Part shown: positions 51,867 through 61,042 of the stretch, piece after piece
Layout of the letters: every line of letters starts with the position of its first letter
Position numbering within the stretch: the first letter of the stretch is position 1
NCBI RefSeq assembly: GCF_015354615.1
Contig: NZ_JACAVQ010000009.1
Location: forward strand, 37,991 to 101,990
Length of the DNA: 64,000 bases
DNA from: Aliidiomarina indica
GTDB lineage: Bacteria; Pseudomonadota; Gammaproteobacteria; Enterobacterales; Alteromonadaceae
Reading direction: 5' to 3'
Notes under the pieces: generated by a model
Database searches by the model: none
What the model was told of the DNA's origin: nothing
The model's input: the letters and a program-made list of their open reading frames with translations, nothing else
Position numbers and translations under genes: made by a program

Positions 51867-53822
51867 ATGCGCACCGGTACTTTGCTCATTCGTCCCGACC
51901 AAACCGCAGATCCGATTGAGTTAGCCCTGCGCGATCGTGGCGTGCCGGTGTATAAATTCGCAATCATTGAAATTCAACCACTGCCCGTTTCCGCCGAACA
52001 AATCGATGAATGGTGTAATACCCACTGGGACGGAGTAGTGGCCATTAGCCCGAATGCGGTGCGTTGTTTCGACAAGCAGCGCAACAATGCGCCGTGGCCA
52101 TCAGCCAAGCACTACTATACTGTAGGTGCTGGCACCGCCGAGACACTCGCAGCAGCAGCTGCTCAACCTGTGCATTACCCTGCCGGCGAGTTTACTAGCG
52201 AAGGTCTATTAGAACTGCCCGAGTTACAGCAATGCGCTGAGCAGCAGTGGCTTATTATCACCGGTGAGAATGGCCGTAGCCTTTTGGCCGATACGCTTTC
52301 TAAGCGCGGCGCGCAGGTAACTACAGCCGAGATATATAAACGTGTTCCGCGGGTAAATACCTTGCCCGATGAGGAACCTAAGTGGTTGCAAAGCGTCGAA
52401 ACTATTGTGGTCTCCAGTGTTGAGCAGGCTCGCCTTTTCTGGGAGCATTTAAGTGACGATGGGCAAGCATGGGCAAAAAACTGTACTTGGGTTGTCCCGA
52501 AAGGCCGAATTGCTGATTTTGTTGTAAGTTTAGGTATCGACGCGACACAGATTGAAACGACAGAAAATGCCGCACCACCTTCTATTATTCGGACGTTGAC
52601 GAGAGCTAGGAAATCGACTGCTATGACGAAAAAGGATACGCCAGACCAATCTACGGCTAAAGCGACTGAGACGCCGTCGTCTGCAACTAAGAAAAATGAA
52701 GCGGCCGCACCGGACAAACCAGGCCCCGCAAAGCTGGGTGTGTTTAGCCGTTTTCTTATCTTTGTGATTACTTGTAGCGTACTGGTGTTAGCGGCCGGAG
52801 GCTATTTCGTATGGCACGAGCAGCAAAAGTGGGTCTCGGAGACGCAAGCAAAATTATCCGATGTGAATGCGCGCTTAGCCCAAGCGGAACGCCCGAGCAC
52901 CGAAGTCCGCGATTGGAGTGAAGACATTAATGAACTGCAAGACACCATCGCGCGCCAGTTTGAAGCAGAGCGGCGTGCCCGTGAACGCGGATTGCAACGT
53001 ATCGATACGTTACGCTTAGATTCAGAATCGAGTTTGCAGCAAGCCATTGATGATAACGCACGCACGACGCAACGACTGAGCGATGAGCTGCGAGCAAGCA
53101 ATGCGCGTCATGGTTCGGCCCGACACGTATTCGAAGCCTATGACTTAGTGACTGCAGCAGTTCACCGCCTCCGCTTTGAGTTCGATAAGGTGGGTGCCAT
53201 TCGTTTACTAGAAGCCGCTCGTGAGGTTCTTGAGACGCAGTCACCGGAGCGCGATCAAACGATTATCCGTCAAATCGGTCATGATATTGAGCTGCTTGAA
53301 GAGTTGCCTAGCATCGATTCTCAAGCCATCGCCCTCCATGTGCAGCGATTACAACCTCGTGTTCGCAGCTTGCCATTTAGCAGTGAGTTCGCGGCGAAGC
53401 TGCAAGACGACGCACAAGCAGACATTAGTTCCGACATTAGCCAATGGCGCCAGAATTTGGCCAACGCTTGGTCGAGCTTTAGTCAAGATATGATTAAAGT
53501 ACAACGCCACGATGAACTCCCATTGCGACTCGATCACGATCAGCGCACGCTTATTTTGGGACAAATGGAGTTAGCCCTGCAAATCGCCCAACAAGCCGCG
53601 TTGCGCCATCACGGTGATCTCTATCGAAACACCTTACGCGATCTAACTACGGTGATTGACACCTATCTCAACACCGAGCATACCGATGTTCGCCAATTCA
53701 AAGCAGAAGTAGCGGTATTACTCGATTTACCCGTAGAACCCGATTACCCAACCCGGCTTCTTTCTCACGCTATGTTGCGAGATCGCGTGAGCGATTTGCA
53801 TTCTAACAGCCAGGGGGAGTAA
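51867..53822 (+). CDS. hemD: Fused uroporphyrinogen-III synthase / HemX membrane protein
   Basis: A 651-residue single reading frame. Residues 1 to about 250 are a HemD domain (LLIRPDQTADPIELALRDRGVPVY; VVAISPNAVRC; AEIYKRVPRV; VVPKGRIADFV), closing hydroxymethylbilane to uroporphyrinogen III. A Lys/Thr/Ala-rich low-complexity linker (about 251-290) leads to one membrane helix (FLIFVITCSVLVLAAGGYFVW, about 293-313) and a HemX-type coiled-coil and periplasmic domain (about 320-651). In E. coli hemD and hemX are separate. There is no stop or frameshift at the junction, so the fusion looks genuine. The linker ATG (MTKKD) marks where a separate HemX would start. GAGGAG precedes the start. It is followed by hemY 6 nt on. 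Confidence 0.93.
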   Translation: MRTGTLLIRPDQTADPIELALRDRGVPVYKFAIIEIQPLPVSAEQIDEWCNTHWDGVVAISPNAVRCFDKQRNNAPWPSAKHYYTVGAGTAETLAAAAAQPVHYPAGEFTSEGLLELPELQQCAEQQWLIITGENGRSLLADTLSKRGAQVTTAEIYKRVPRVNTLPDEEPKWLQSVETIVVSSVEQARLFWEHLSDDGQAWAKNCTWVVPKGRIADFVVSLGIDATQIETTENAAPPSIIRTLTRARKSTAMTKKDTPDQSTAKATETPSSATKKNEAAAPDKPGPAKLGVFSRFLIFVITCSVLVLAAGGYFVWHEQQKWVSETQAKLSDVNARLAQAERPSTEVRDWSEDINELQDTIARQFEAERRARERGLQRIDTLRLDSESSLQQAIDDNARTTQRLSDELRASNARHGSARHVFEAYDLVTAAVHRLRFEFDKVGAIRLLEAAREVLETQSPERDQTIIRQIGHDIELLEELPSIDSQAIALHVQRLQPRVRSLPFSSEFAAKLQDDAQADISSDISQWRQNLANAWSSFSQDMIKVQRHDELPLRLDHDQRTLILGQMELALQIAQQAALRHHGDLYRNTLRDLTTVIDTYLNTEHTDVRQFKAEVAVLLDLPVEPDYPTRLLSHAMLRDRVSDLHSNSQGE

Positions 53823-53828
53823 ACGGAC

Positions 53829-54989
53829 GTGCTCAAAGCTTTGCTTCTGATTCTAATCTTAGCGCTCGGTCTTATCGTCGGCCCAATGTGGTCGGGTAAC
53901 CCTGGGAGTGTATTAATTCTGGCTGGGCCTTACTCCATTGAAATGAGTCTGGTGGTTGCAACCCTGATCGTGGTCGCCGCGCTGCTCCTGTTATGGACGC
54001 TGCAAGCCATTTTCAGAAAACTCTCCTCGGGTAAACAAGTAACCCTCGGTTGGTTTTACAAACGTAAGCAGCGCAAGGCTGAGGAACAAATGGCTCAGGC
54101 CATGCATCACTGGCTTGCCAAAAATTATCGCGAAGCTGCTACGCAGGCGGAACGTGCCGCGCCCTCTTTAAAGCAGCCACAGCACGGGTATTTGTTGGCG
54201 GCGTCGGCATGGCAAGCGTTGGGTAACCAGAACGAGTTAAAGCGCGTGTTAGGGCTTGCCTACGACGTGGCCAACGATGATTTAAACGTACGCTTACTGC
54301 AGCTCGAGCAAATGACTGACAGTACGCTGGCACTAAAAACCGCACGACAGCTGCTGCAAGATCACCCAAAACACGGCGGCGTTCTGCGCGCCACAGCAGA
54401 AGCGTATTACAAACACCAACACTTTGAGTCGTTACGGCAATTACTGCCACAAATCCAAGATCGGGACATAGTACCCGGGGCTCGTTTAGCAGAATTCACG
54501 CGCGCCAGCTACCGTGCCCTTTATCAAAGTGCGGGCAGCGCTTCCGAGCGTCTCTTAAGTTTCTGGAAAGACACACCCAAGAAACTTCGACGGGCTCCTG
54601 CGGTTCGCATGGCTTATCTTGATGTCCTAACGCAACGGGGACTTGGAGCTATCGCCAGCAAAGTGGCCACGCGTGGCCTTGAACTCAACGTGTTTACCGC
54701 GAGCGATCTACTCCAATTTGAAATGCGCGAGTGGCGACAAACTGAAGCACTGCGCGAACAGGTTGAAAAACAGATCAAGCGGCACCCTGATCATCCCAAT
54801 TGGTTTGTTCTGTTAGGGGTTTTAGCTATGCAAGAATCTGATTACGGATTAGCTGAACGGGCACTGCAAAAAGCAATTTCTATGAAACCGTCACAACTTG
54901 CCTATCGTTTACTGGGGGATGCCTACATCGCCGGGGGGCAGAAAGAAACTGCCCTACAAGCCTATCGCCAAGCCGCGAATTTGCGCTAG
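53829..54989 (+). CDS. hemY: HemY, TPR membrane protein of the hem operon
   Basis: A 386-residue inner-membrane protein with two N-terminal helices (about 2-20 and 36-58), a basic loop (KRKQRKAEEQMAQAMHHWLAKNY) and TPR-like repeats (HPNWFVLLGVLAMQESDYGLAERALQKAISMKPSQ near the end). This is the gammaproteobacterial HemY of the hemCDXY operon, not the Bacillus protoporphyrinogen oxidase of the same name. Its exact role with HemX is not settled. The start is GTG at 53829 with GGGGGAG upstream. tamA begins 9 nt downstream, extending the operon. Confidence 0.92.
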   Translation: MLKALLLILILALGLIVGPMWSGNPGSVLILAGPYSIEMSLVVATLIVVAALLLLWTLQAIFRKLSSGKQVTLGWFYKRKQRKAEEQMAQAMHHWLAKNYREAATQAERAAPSLKQPQHGYLLAASAWQALGNQNELKRVLGLAYDVANDDLNVRLLQLEQMTDSTLALKTARQLLQDHPKHGGVLRATAEAYYKHQHFESLRQLLPQIQDRDIVPGARLAEFTRASYRALYQSAGSASERLLSFWKDTPKKLRRAPAVRMAYLDVLTQRGLGAIASKVATRGLELNVFTASDLLQFEMREWRQTEALREQVEKQIKRHPDHPNWFVLLGVLAMQESDYGLAERALQKAISMKPSQLAYRLLGDAYIAGGQKETALQAYRQAANLR

Positions 54990-54998
54990 GAGCTAACT

Positions 54999-56750
54999 AT
55001 GCGGTACCTAGCTTCTCTCCTTGTTCTCTCGATTCTATTTTTAGCGCCCTCCGTTGGCGTGGCGAACAACGCCAGCAACGGTAATGTTTATGTATCCATT
55101 GAAGGTGTCGACGGGCGCGTTGCCAATAATGTCAGAAGCTTACTAAGCATTTATGCCCTGCACGAGCAAAGCGCCCCTGGCGCAGCACGAGTGCGCTATT
55201 TACATGAACTCGCCCATCGTGATATCCGCCGTGCCGTAACACCCTATGGCTACTATCAATTTGAGTTAGAAAGTTCCCTTGAGCAGCGCGACAACAATTG
55301 GTATGCGCACTATGAAATTCGCCTAGGTTCCGCGATTCCCATCGGCACCGTATCTATTGAGATTCAGGGTGAAGCGCAAGAAGATGAGGCCTTTCGCAAT
55401 ATTCGAAATCGGGTGAATTTGCGTTCCGGTTCTGCATTGCGCCATAGCCAGTATGAGAGCGCCAAAAACCGTATTCGCGATCTTGCTGCAGAGCGTGGCT
55501 ATTATCAGGCTCGCTTTGTGAAACAAGAGCTGCGTATTGATCTGGATAGTTACTTAGCCCATGTAGAGTTGGTTTTAGACTCTGGTCCTCGCTATCGATA
55601 CGGACGCGTTACCTTTAATGAAGGCCATCTTGACGAGGATTTACTCTATCGCTTTGTGACATTCGAGCAAGGTCAACCTGTATCCTCCAATGAGATTATT
55701 GCACTGCAGCAAGGCATGGCCGGAACCGATTATTTTGGCCGCGTTGAGGTTCAGCCCCTATGGGCCGAAGCCGATGATGACTACCAAGTCCCTATTGCGG
55801 TGAACTTCGAGCCCAATAAACGGCGCTACTATCGGACAGGTATCGGGTATGGTACCGATACCGGCCCGCGGATTAGATTCGATGTGAACCAACGCTGGGT
55901 AAATTCTCGGGGCCACCGAGTGAATGGTCAGATCCAACTCTCTGAGATTCTTAACAGTGTCGGTGCAAGTTATATTATCCCAGGCGCGCGGCCGCAAACG
56001 GATCAGTATGCCATCCGCGCCCTCTATCGCGACGAAGATACCAGTAGCACCCAGTCTGAGTTATTTAGTGTCGGGGTGAGCTGGCAAACTGAACTTACCC
56101 GAACCCAGCGCGTAATTGCGCTTGATTGGCAAACTGAACGCGATGTTCTTGATGGCGTTTCTCGACGCTCCGATTTCTTGTTGCCGAGCGCATCTTGGAC
56201 ACGGGTTCATGCGGATAATCGTTTGGATGTGGATCGTGGATTTCGACTTAACTTCACCGTTCGCGGAGCGTCTACCGATCTGTTATCTGATACTGATTTC
56301 CTGCAAAGCACCTTATCCGGGAAATTCGTTACGCGCCTTAGCGAACGGGTACGTATTCTCAGTCGCAGCGAGATTGGCTTAACAGCGAGCGGCAACTTTG
56401 ACCGAGTGCCCACCTCGTTGCGCTTTTACGCTGGCGGTGACAACAGTGTGCGCGGCTACGGCTATCGCTCCATTGGGCCGCGCACCGAACTAGGTGATGC
56501 ACGAGGAGCGCGCCATCTGTTTACAGGCAGTATCGAAGCCGATTATGAATTCCGAACAAACTGGCGATTCGCGGTATTTACCGACGTCGGTAATGCCTTC
56601 GACGAGTTAGATGATCCTATTAAAGTTGGTGCGGGTTTCGGTCTCCGCTGGCAGAGCCCTGTGGGACCGATTCGCATTGATCTTGCTCATGGCTTTTCCG
56701 AACCAGGAGATACAGTTCGACTGCATTTAACCATAGGACCTGATTTATGA
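54999..56750 (+). CDS. tamA: TamA, Omp85-family translocation and assembly module
   Basis: A 583-residue outer-membrane protein. The signal peptide (about 1-22, VGVANN) is followed by three POTRA domains (about 27-260; repeated features such as RNIRNRVNLRSGSALRHSQYESAKNRIRDLA and YRYGRVTFNEGHLDEDLLYRFVTF) and an Omp85 barrel with the RGYGYRSIGP motif (about 480) and C-terminal RLHLTIGPDL. It works with TamB to insert autotransporters and move lipids across the periplasm. AGGAG precedes the ATG. The end overlaps the tamB start by 4 nt. Confidence 0.95.
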   Translation: MRYLASLLVLSILFLAPSVGVANNASNGNVYVSIEGVDGRVANNVRSLLSIYALHEQSAPGAARVRYLHELAHRDIRRAVTPYGYYQFELESSLEQRDNNWYAHYEIRLGSAIPIGTVSIEIQGEAQEDEAFRNIRNRVNLRSGSALRHSQYESAKNRIRDLAAERGYYQARFVKQELRIDLDSYLAHVELVLDSGPRYRYGRVTFNEGHLDEDLLYRFVTFEQGQPVSSNEIIALQQGMAGTDYFGRVEVQPLWAEADDDYQVPIAVNFEPNKRRYYRTGIGYGTDTGPRIRFDVNQRWVNSRGHRVNGQIQLSEILNSVGASYIIPGARPQTDQYAIRALYRDEDTSSTQSELFSVGVSWQTELTRTQRVIALDWQTERDVLDGVSRRSDFLLPSASWTRVHADNRLDVDRGFRLNFTVRGASTDLLSDTDFLQSTLSGKFVTRLSERVRILSRSEIGLTASGNFDRVPTSLRFYAGGDNSVRGYGYRSIGPRTELGDARGARHLFTGSIEADYEFRTNWRFAVFTDVGNAFDELDDPIKVGAGFGLRWQSPVGPIRIDLAHGFSEPGDTVRLHLTIGPDL

Positions 56751-59700
56751 TGACGTTCTGGAAATGGTTAAAACGTTCACTCTATACATTATTCGCGCTG
56801 ATATTAATTATCGCGACCTTAATGACCCTTGTTTTAACCACCGAGTTGGGTAACCGAGCGCTGTTAAGCCAAGCGCATCACTTTGTCCCTGGTGAGCTTG
56901 AATACGGTGAGTATTCAGGCGCACTCCTACGTGATTTTACCCTGCGCGATGTGCGCTATCGTGATTCGAACCAAGATATTGATATTGAAGTGGGTGATAT
57001 ACACTTGCGTTGGCGGCCTTGGGAGCTTTTAGCTCGCAAACTCCACATTCGCGACTTTAGCGCTGACTACATTCGTATTGCTGTGCCCGCCACCGATGGT
57101 GAAACGCCAGCCGAGCCCACTGAATGGCCGGAACAGCTGCCTGACATTTCGCTTCCGCTCCAAGTGCGCATTGATCAGGCACTAATAACCAACGTGGTTG
57201 TAAGCCAAGGCGAGCAAGACTTTGTAGTCGAACGTGTGAGTATGCGCGGTCGCACGCGCGGAGACACATTGCACTTACATAGCTTTGTCGCGACCACACC
57301 AGACTTTCATGTACAACTGCATGGTACGCTCACACCCCAAGGTGACTATGCGGTGAGCATCAACAATTTACTTCGTTTTCACGTACCAGAACAAGGTGAC
57401 GTTACCGTCACAGGCCAGCTCACCGGCAATCAACATACCTTGCAGTTGCGGCAAACCATCAGCGGCTTTATTAGCGCTGATGTGAATGTAGAAGTGTCCG
57501 ATCCGCTAACATCCGATTTGCGTTGGCAAGGCGACATTCGAGCGATGCAAAGCCGGACTCAAACCACAGTGCCAGACCTCGAATACTTTCTTGCAGAATT
57601 ACGTGGCTCCGGAACCTTGACATCGTTTCAGGGTGCCTTGCGGATCGAGGGAGAACATGATGAGTATGGTGCGTTTAATGCCAACACCCAAGCGAACTAC
57701 GCCGACGAGGTCGCCTCGTTAGATACCCTTTATGTGCGCGCTGATCAACTGGGGCTTCTGATCGATTGGACCGGGCAAGCGGATATCACCACCGAAGAAG
57801 CCGATGGAACAACCACGATAAGCATGATTCAGGCGAGTATGGGCGGATCGCTAAAATACGGTGATTATCCGCCCGTTGATGTGCGCTTCGATTATCAAGG
57901 CGATCTTGAAAGTGCAGAGGACCTCAGAGCTCGCATCGAATCGGAAGAGGGCACTATTAACCTTTCTGGGCGCCTCGGTTGGGCTGACGGCTTATCTTGG
58001 GATCTCAATGCCATCGTAGGAAACGTTCAGCTCGACAGCTATCACGACAATATTAGCGGCATTATTGCAGCGGAAATAATGTCCAAAGGAACATGGCATG
58101 ACAAGGGTGACTTCGAGGTAATTGTTGGACGCCTCGACGGGATGGTCAATGGCAGAAACATCGATGCAAGTGGGCGCGTGAATTGGCAAGGCGACCGCGT
58201 GCATACACAAGATCTGCGCGTGACCTTGGATGAGTCATTACTGCTCATTGAGCTTGATCTCGATTTAGCGGAGACCCTACTCGCAGCCCGTATCAATGGT
58301 TCCTCCTTAGCTTTCGACGACTGGACTTTGGCGGAAATGGACGCGGATGTTCGCATTGATTGGAGTATTGATGAACTTCCGGTCGGTACAATCGCGATTC
58401 GTGATTTAGCACAGCACGAGAACATCCTGTTACAGACCCTTACACTGAGCGCCGAGCGTTCAGACAATCTTTATAGCTTTGATGTAATGGGCACAGGGCA
58501 GGCAGCGGAAGTTACCCTGCAAACGTCTGGAACCTGGGAGAATAACCACTGGGATGGTACCTTGCATCGAGTTCACATTACCCATCCCGATGCCGGTGAA
58601 TGGCGAACCACACGAGAGAGTGCCATGCAATTTAGTCCGGCACGGGCTCAGGTATCCCGTTTTTGTATCGAACGCATTCGCCAAAATGCTGGGTTCTGTT
58701 TAGATATGGATTGGGATTTAGAGTCGAATACTGGTCGCCTAAATGCCGATGCACAAGCCATTCGATTGGCGTTGCTACAGCCATTAATGCCCGAACAAGT
58801 TCAAATTAACGGTGTGCTCGATGCTCAGGCAAATTTAGACATTATGCCTGACCGCTTCGATATTGACGGTTTTGTAACGATTTCAGATAGCGACGTACTC
58901 TTGCCGGAACAAGATATCGCCCTGCGTTTTAGAGAAAGTGAATTGTTCCGTATCCGCGGCAATGAGCGCGAGTTAGCCCTTCAGTTCCAGTTGCTAACCG
59001 ATGATCTCGATGGGGGTATTGAAGGGCAAGCCACCATTACCAACGCGCTCAACGACCCGCAAATTCAAGGACGCTCCAACCTTACTCTCGATAATCTCGG
59101 GTTTATCTCGATTCTTGTGCCACAACTTCAGGCCGTGGTAGGGCGCGTGCGGGGCGAATTAACGTATCAAGGAGCCCTCGCATCACCCGCAATTGAAGGG
59201 CAGATAGAACTGCTAGATGCAGGCGCCGAGGTGCCCGCTGCTGGTATTAACGTTACTGAGCTACAAGTAAATATCCTCGGCTCTGGTAATGAGGGCGAGC
59301 CCTTCACCTTAGTTGCCTCAGCACGTTCTGGCGATGGTGTGGTTGAATTTGAAGGTCAGTACGATTTCCTCAACGCGCGAGCAGAACTGCAAGTGATTGG
59401 TAGTAATTTCCAAGCCATGCAAACCCGCGATATGGCGGTGGCCGTAAGCCCAGATTTGCGTATCGTTTATACCCCCGAGGGTTTGCGGATTCGAGGTGAG
59501 GTGAATGTTCCTCGCGCGCGGATCACGCCTCCTGATATTGAACAAATTGATACCTCCTCCCGCGATACCATCATTGTGCGCGGCGACGAAACTGTATTTG
59601 CATTCGAGGAACGTGATCTGCCTATTGATGCAGATGTTCAGGTGAGTTTGGGCGATCAGGTCCGCGTGGAAGCCTTCGGCTTCGAAGGTCGCTTAACTGG

Positions 59701-60334
59701 TCGCTTGCGCGTGATTGAACAGCCCGGCCAGCAAACCACGGCTGTCGGCAACATTAACGTGGCAACTGGACGCTATGAAATTTTTGGCCAACCTCTAGAT
59801 ATTGAGCGCGGAAGCTTAGTGTTTACCGGTGGTGTCATTAGCAATCCAGGTCTCGATTTGCGGGTATCACGCAGAATTCCGGCCGAGAATGTTGTGGTTG
59901 GTGCGAGTGTGGGTGGCACGTTACGCGAACCCAATTTGTCGTTTTTCTCAACACCCGCTATGCAAGACAGTATGGTGCTGTCATACCTTGTTCTTGGTCG
60001 TTCCCCAGGGGAAGGCTCCGGTGAGCAAAGTGCGTTTGCGCAGGCAACCTTAGCGTTAGGAATGCGCGGTGGAAATCTAATTGGTGAGCAAATTGGCCAA
60101 GCACTCGGTGTTGACGAGATCATGCTTGATGCCACCGGTGATAACTTGGAAAACACCAGTCTATTTATAGGTAAGCATTTATCATCGCGGCTGTATGTGA
60201 AATACGGTATTGGTTTAATCGAGCCCGTGACCACATTTTTCATTCGTTACCGCTTAACCGATAGCCTAAGCTTTGAGAGTCAAACAGGCGGGGAGCGCAG
60301 CGGTGCTGACCTGTTTTACACCATTGAGCGGTAG
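56747..60334 (+). CDS. tamB: TamB, periplasm-spanning translocation module
   Basis: A 1195-residue inner-membrane-anchored AsmA-like protein. One N-terminal helix (about 10-30), a very long beta-taco region of repeated beta-strands (residues ~40-950), and the C-terminal DUF490 domain with GNINVATGRYEIFGQPLDIERGSLVFTG, PNLSFFSTPAMQDSMVLSYLVLGRSPGEG and a C-terminal RSGADLFYTIER. It partners with TamA and belongs to the bridge-like lipid-transport proteins. The start ATGATG overlaps the tamA stop. It ends at a terminator shared with sodC. Confidence 0.95.
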   Translation: MMTFWKWLKRSLYTLFALILIIATLMTLVLTTELGNRALLSQAHHFVPGELEYGEYSGALLRDFTLRDVRYRDSNQDIDIEVGDIHLRWRPWELLARKLHIRDFSADYIRIAVPATDGETPAEPTEWPEQLPDISLPLQVRIDQALITNVVVSQGEQDFVVERVSMRGRTRGDTLHLHSFVATTPDFHVQLHGTLTPQGDYAVSINNLLRFHVPEQGDVTVTGQLTGNQHTLQLRQTISGFISADVNVEVSDPLTSDLRWQGDIRAMQSRTQTTVPDLEYFLAELRGSGTLTSFQGALRIEGEHDEYGAFNANTQANYADEVASLDTLYVRADQLGLLIDWTGQADITTEEADGTTTISMIQASMGGSLKYGDYPPVDVRFDYQGDLESAEDLRARIESEEGTINLSGRLGWADGLSWDLNAIVGNVQLDSYHDNISGIIAAEIMSKGTWHDKGDFEVIVGRLDGMVNGRNIDASGRVNWQGDRVHTQDLRVTLDESLLLIELDLDLAETLLAARINGSSLAFDDWTLAEMDADVRIDWSIDELPVGTIAIRDLAQHENILLQTLTLSAERSDNLYSFDVMGTGQAAEVTLQTSGTWENNHWDGTLHRVHITHPDAGEWRTTRESAMQFSPARAQVSRFCIERIRQNAGFCLDMDWDLESNTGRLNADAQAIRLALLQPLMPEQVQINGVLDAQANLDIMPDRFDIDGFVTISDSDVLLPEQDIALRFRESELFRIRGNERELALQFQLLTDDLDGGIEGQATITNALNDPQIQGRSNLTLDNLGFISILVPQLQAVVGRVRGELTYQGALASPAIEGQIELLDAGAEVPAAGINVTELQVNILGSGNEGEPFTLVASARSGDGVVEFEGQYDFLNARAELQVIGSNFQAMQTRDMAVAVSPDLRIVYTPEGLRIRGEVNVPRARITPPDIEQIDTSSRDTIIVRGDETVFAFEERDLPIDADVQVSLGDQVRVEAFGFEGRLTGRLRVIEQPGQQTTAVGNINVATGRYEIFGQPLDIERGSLVFTGGVISNPGLDLRVSRRIPAENVVVGASVGGTLREPNLSFFSTPAMQDSMVLSYLVLGRSPGEGSGEQSAFAQATLALGMRGGNLIGEQIGQALGVDEIMLDATGDNLENTSLFIGKHLSSRLYVKYGIGLIEPVTTFFIRYRLTDSLSFESQTGGERSGADLFYTIER

Positions 60335-60360
60335 TTTAGGCCGCTTATAATTCAACATAA

Positions 60361-60425
60361 AAAAAGCCCCAGTAATTGGATGTCCAACTATTGGGGGTCA
60401 CTTCACATGTCTACTGGGGCTTTTT
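60361..60425. terminator. Bidirectional terminator with alternative inner pairing
   Basis: Outer stem AAAAAGCCCCAGTA (60361-60374) / TACTGGGGCTTTTT (60412-60425), 14 bp. The 37-nt interior contains a second sequence (TCCAACTATTGGGG, 60383-60396) that can pair with the same left arm (CCCCAGTAATTGGA) with one mismatch and one G-U. Two mutually exclusive hairpins are therefore possible. It lies between tamB and the convergent sodC. Confidence 0.75.
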
Positions 60426-60437
60426 AAATGAAATATT

Positions 60438-61019
60438 TTAGTGGCCGTGATGCTCATCCACATCGGCATCAGCAATCACACCACACAAGATACGCGGACC
60501 GGCATCACCGGTTGGCTGCGATTCCAAATCATCGGCTTGCGCATGGACAATAACCGCTTTCCCCAAAATGCTATAGGGACCGCTCAACTCAAGCTTGGTA
60601 TCAATCATTTCAAGATGAGCCATGCCTGCATCGTCAGCCTGTAAATTACCTAAATCACCGGCATGACGCTCGTGGCTATCTGGCCCGCCATGATCGCGAC
60701 CATGTGGGTCGAAGTGACCACCGGCCGAGGTTGCGTCTGGAGCACTGCAATCGCCATATTCATGGACATGGAATCCATGTACCCCACCTGGCTCTAGCCC
60801 TTCTACATGAGCGAGAACAAAGACACCTTCTGGCGTGTCTTCAAACATAACGAATCCGTGTACGCCTTCGTTACCTTCAGTAGGTTCGAGAATGGCACTG
60901 AATGAGCGCTCACCAATGTGCTCGCCTTCGGCGTGGACGTTGTGAGCATCGTGATCACCGCTACATGCAGTTAAAAAAACTGCCGCAGAAGCGGCAGTAA
61001 TCAATGATTTCAATTTCAT
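60438..61019 (-). CDS. sodC: Cu/Zn superoxide dismutase, lipoprotein
   Basis: A 193-residue secreted dismutase that removes periplasmic superoxide. It has a lipoprotein signal (AVFLTAC, Cys about 19, followed by Ser), then a His-rich N-terminal stretch and the SodC core with metal histidines in GVHGFHVHEYGDCSAP, GGHFDPHGRDHGGPDSHERHAGDLGN and AVIVHAQADD, the active-site Arg in AGPRILCGV and the disulfide Cys pair. A His-rich tail (DVDEHHGH) may store copper. The AGGAGG ribosome site is strong but sits in a hairpin formed with the 3' end of deaD (17 nt upstream), implying translational coupling. Confidence 0.95.
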   Translation of the reverse strand: MKLKSLITAASAAVFLTACSGDHDAHNVHAEGEHIGERSFSAILEPTEGNEGVHGFVMFEDTPEGVFVLAHVEGLEPGGVHGFHVHEYGDCSAPDATSAGGHFDPHGRDHGGPDSHERHAGDLGNLQADDAGMAHLEMIDTKLELSGPYSILGKAVIVHAQADDLESQPTGDAGPRILCGVIADADVDEHHGH

Positions 61020-61026
61020 GCCTTAC

Positions 61027-61042
61027 CTCCTATGTTTAGGAG
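61027..61042 (-). promoter_or_regulatory. Hairpin hiding the sodC ribosome site, using the deaD stop region
   Basis: On the minus strand CTCCTA (61042-61037) pairs with TAGGAG (61032-61027) around an AACA loop. The 3' arm is the sodC ribosome site; the 5' arm is made of the last sense codon and stop codon of deaD. A ribosome finishing deaD would open it. Confidence 0.65.
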
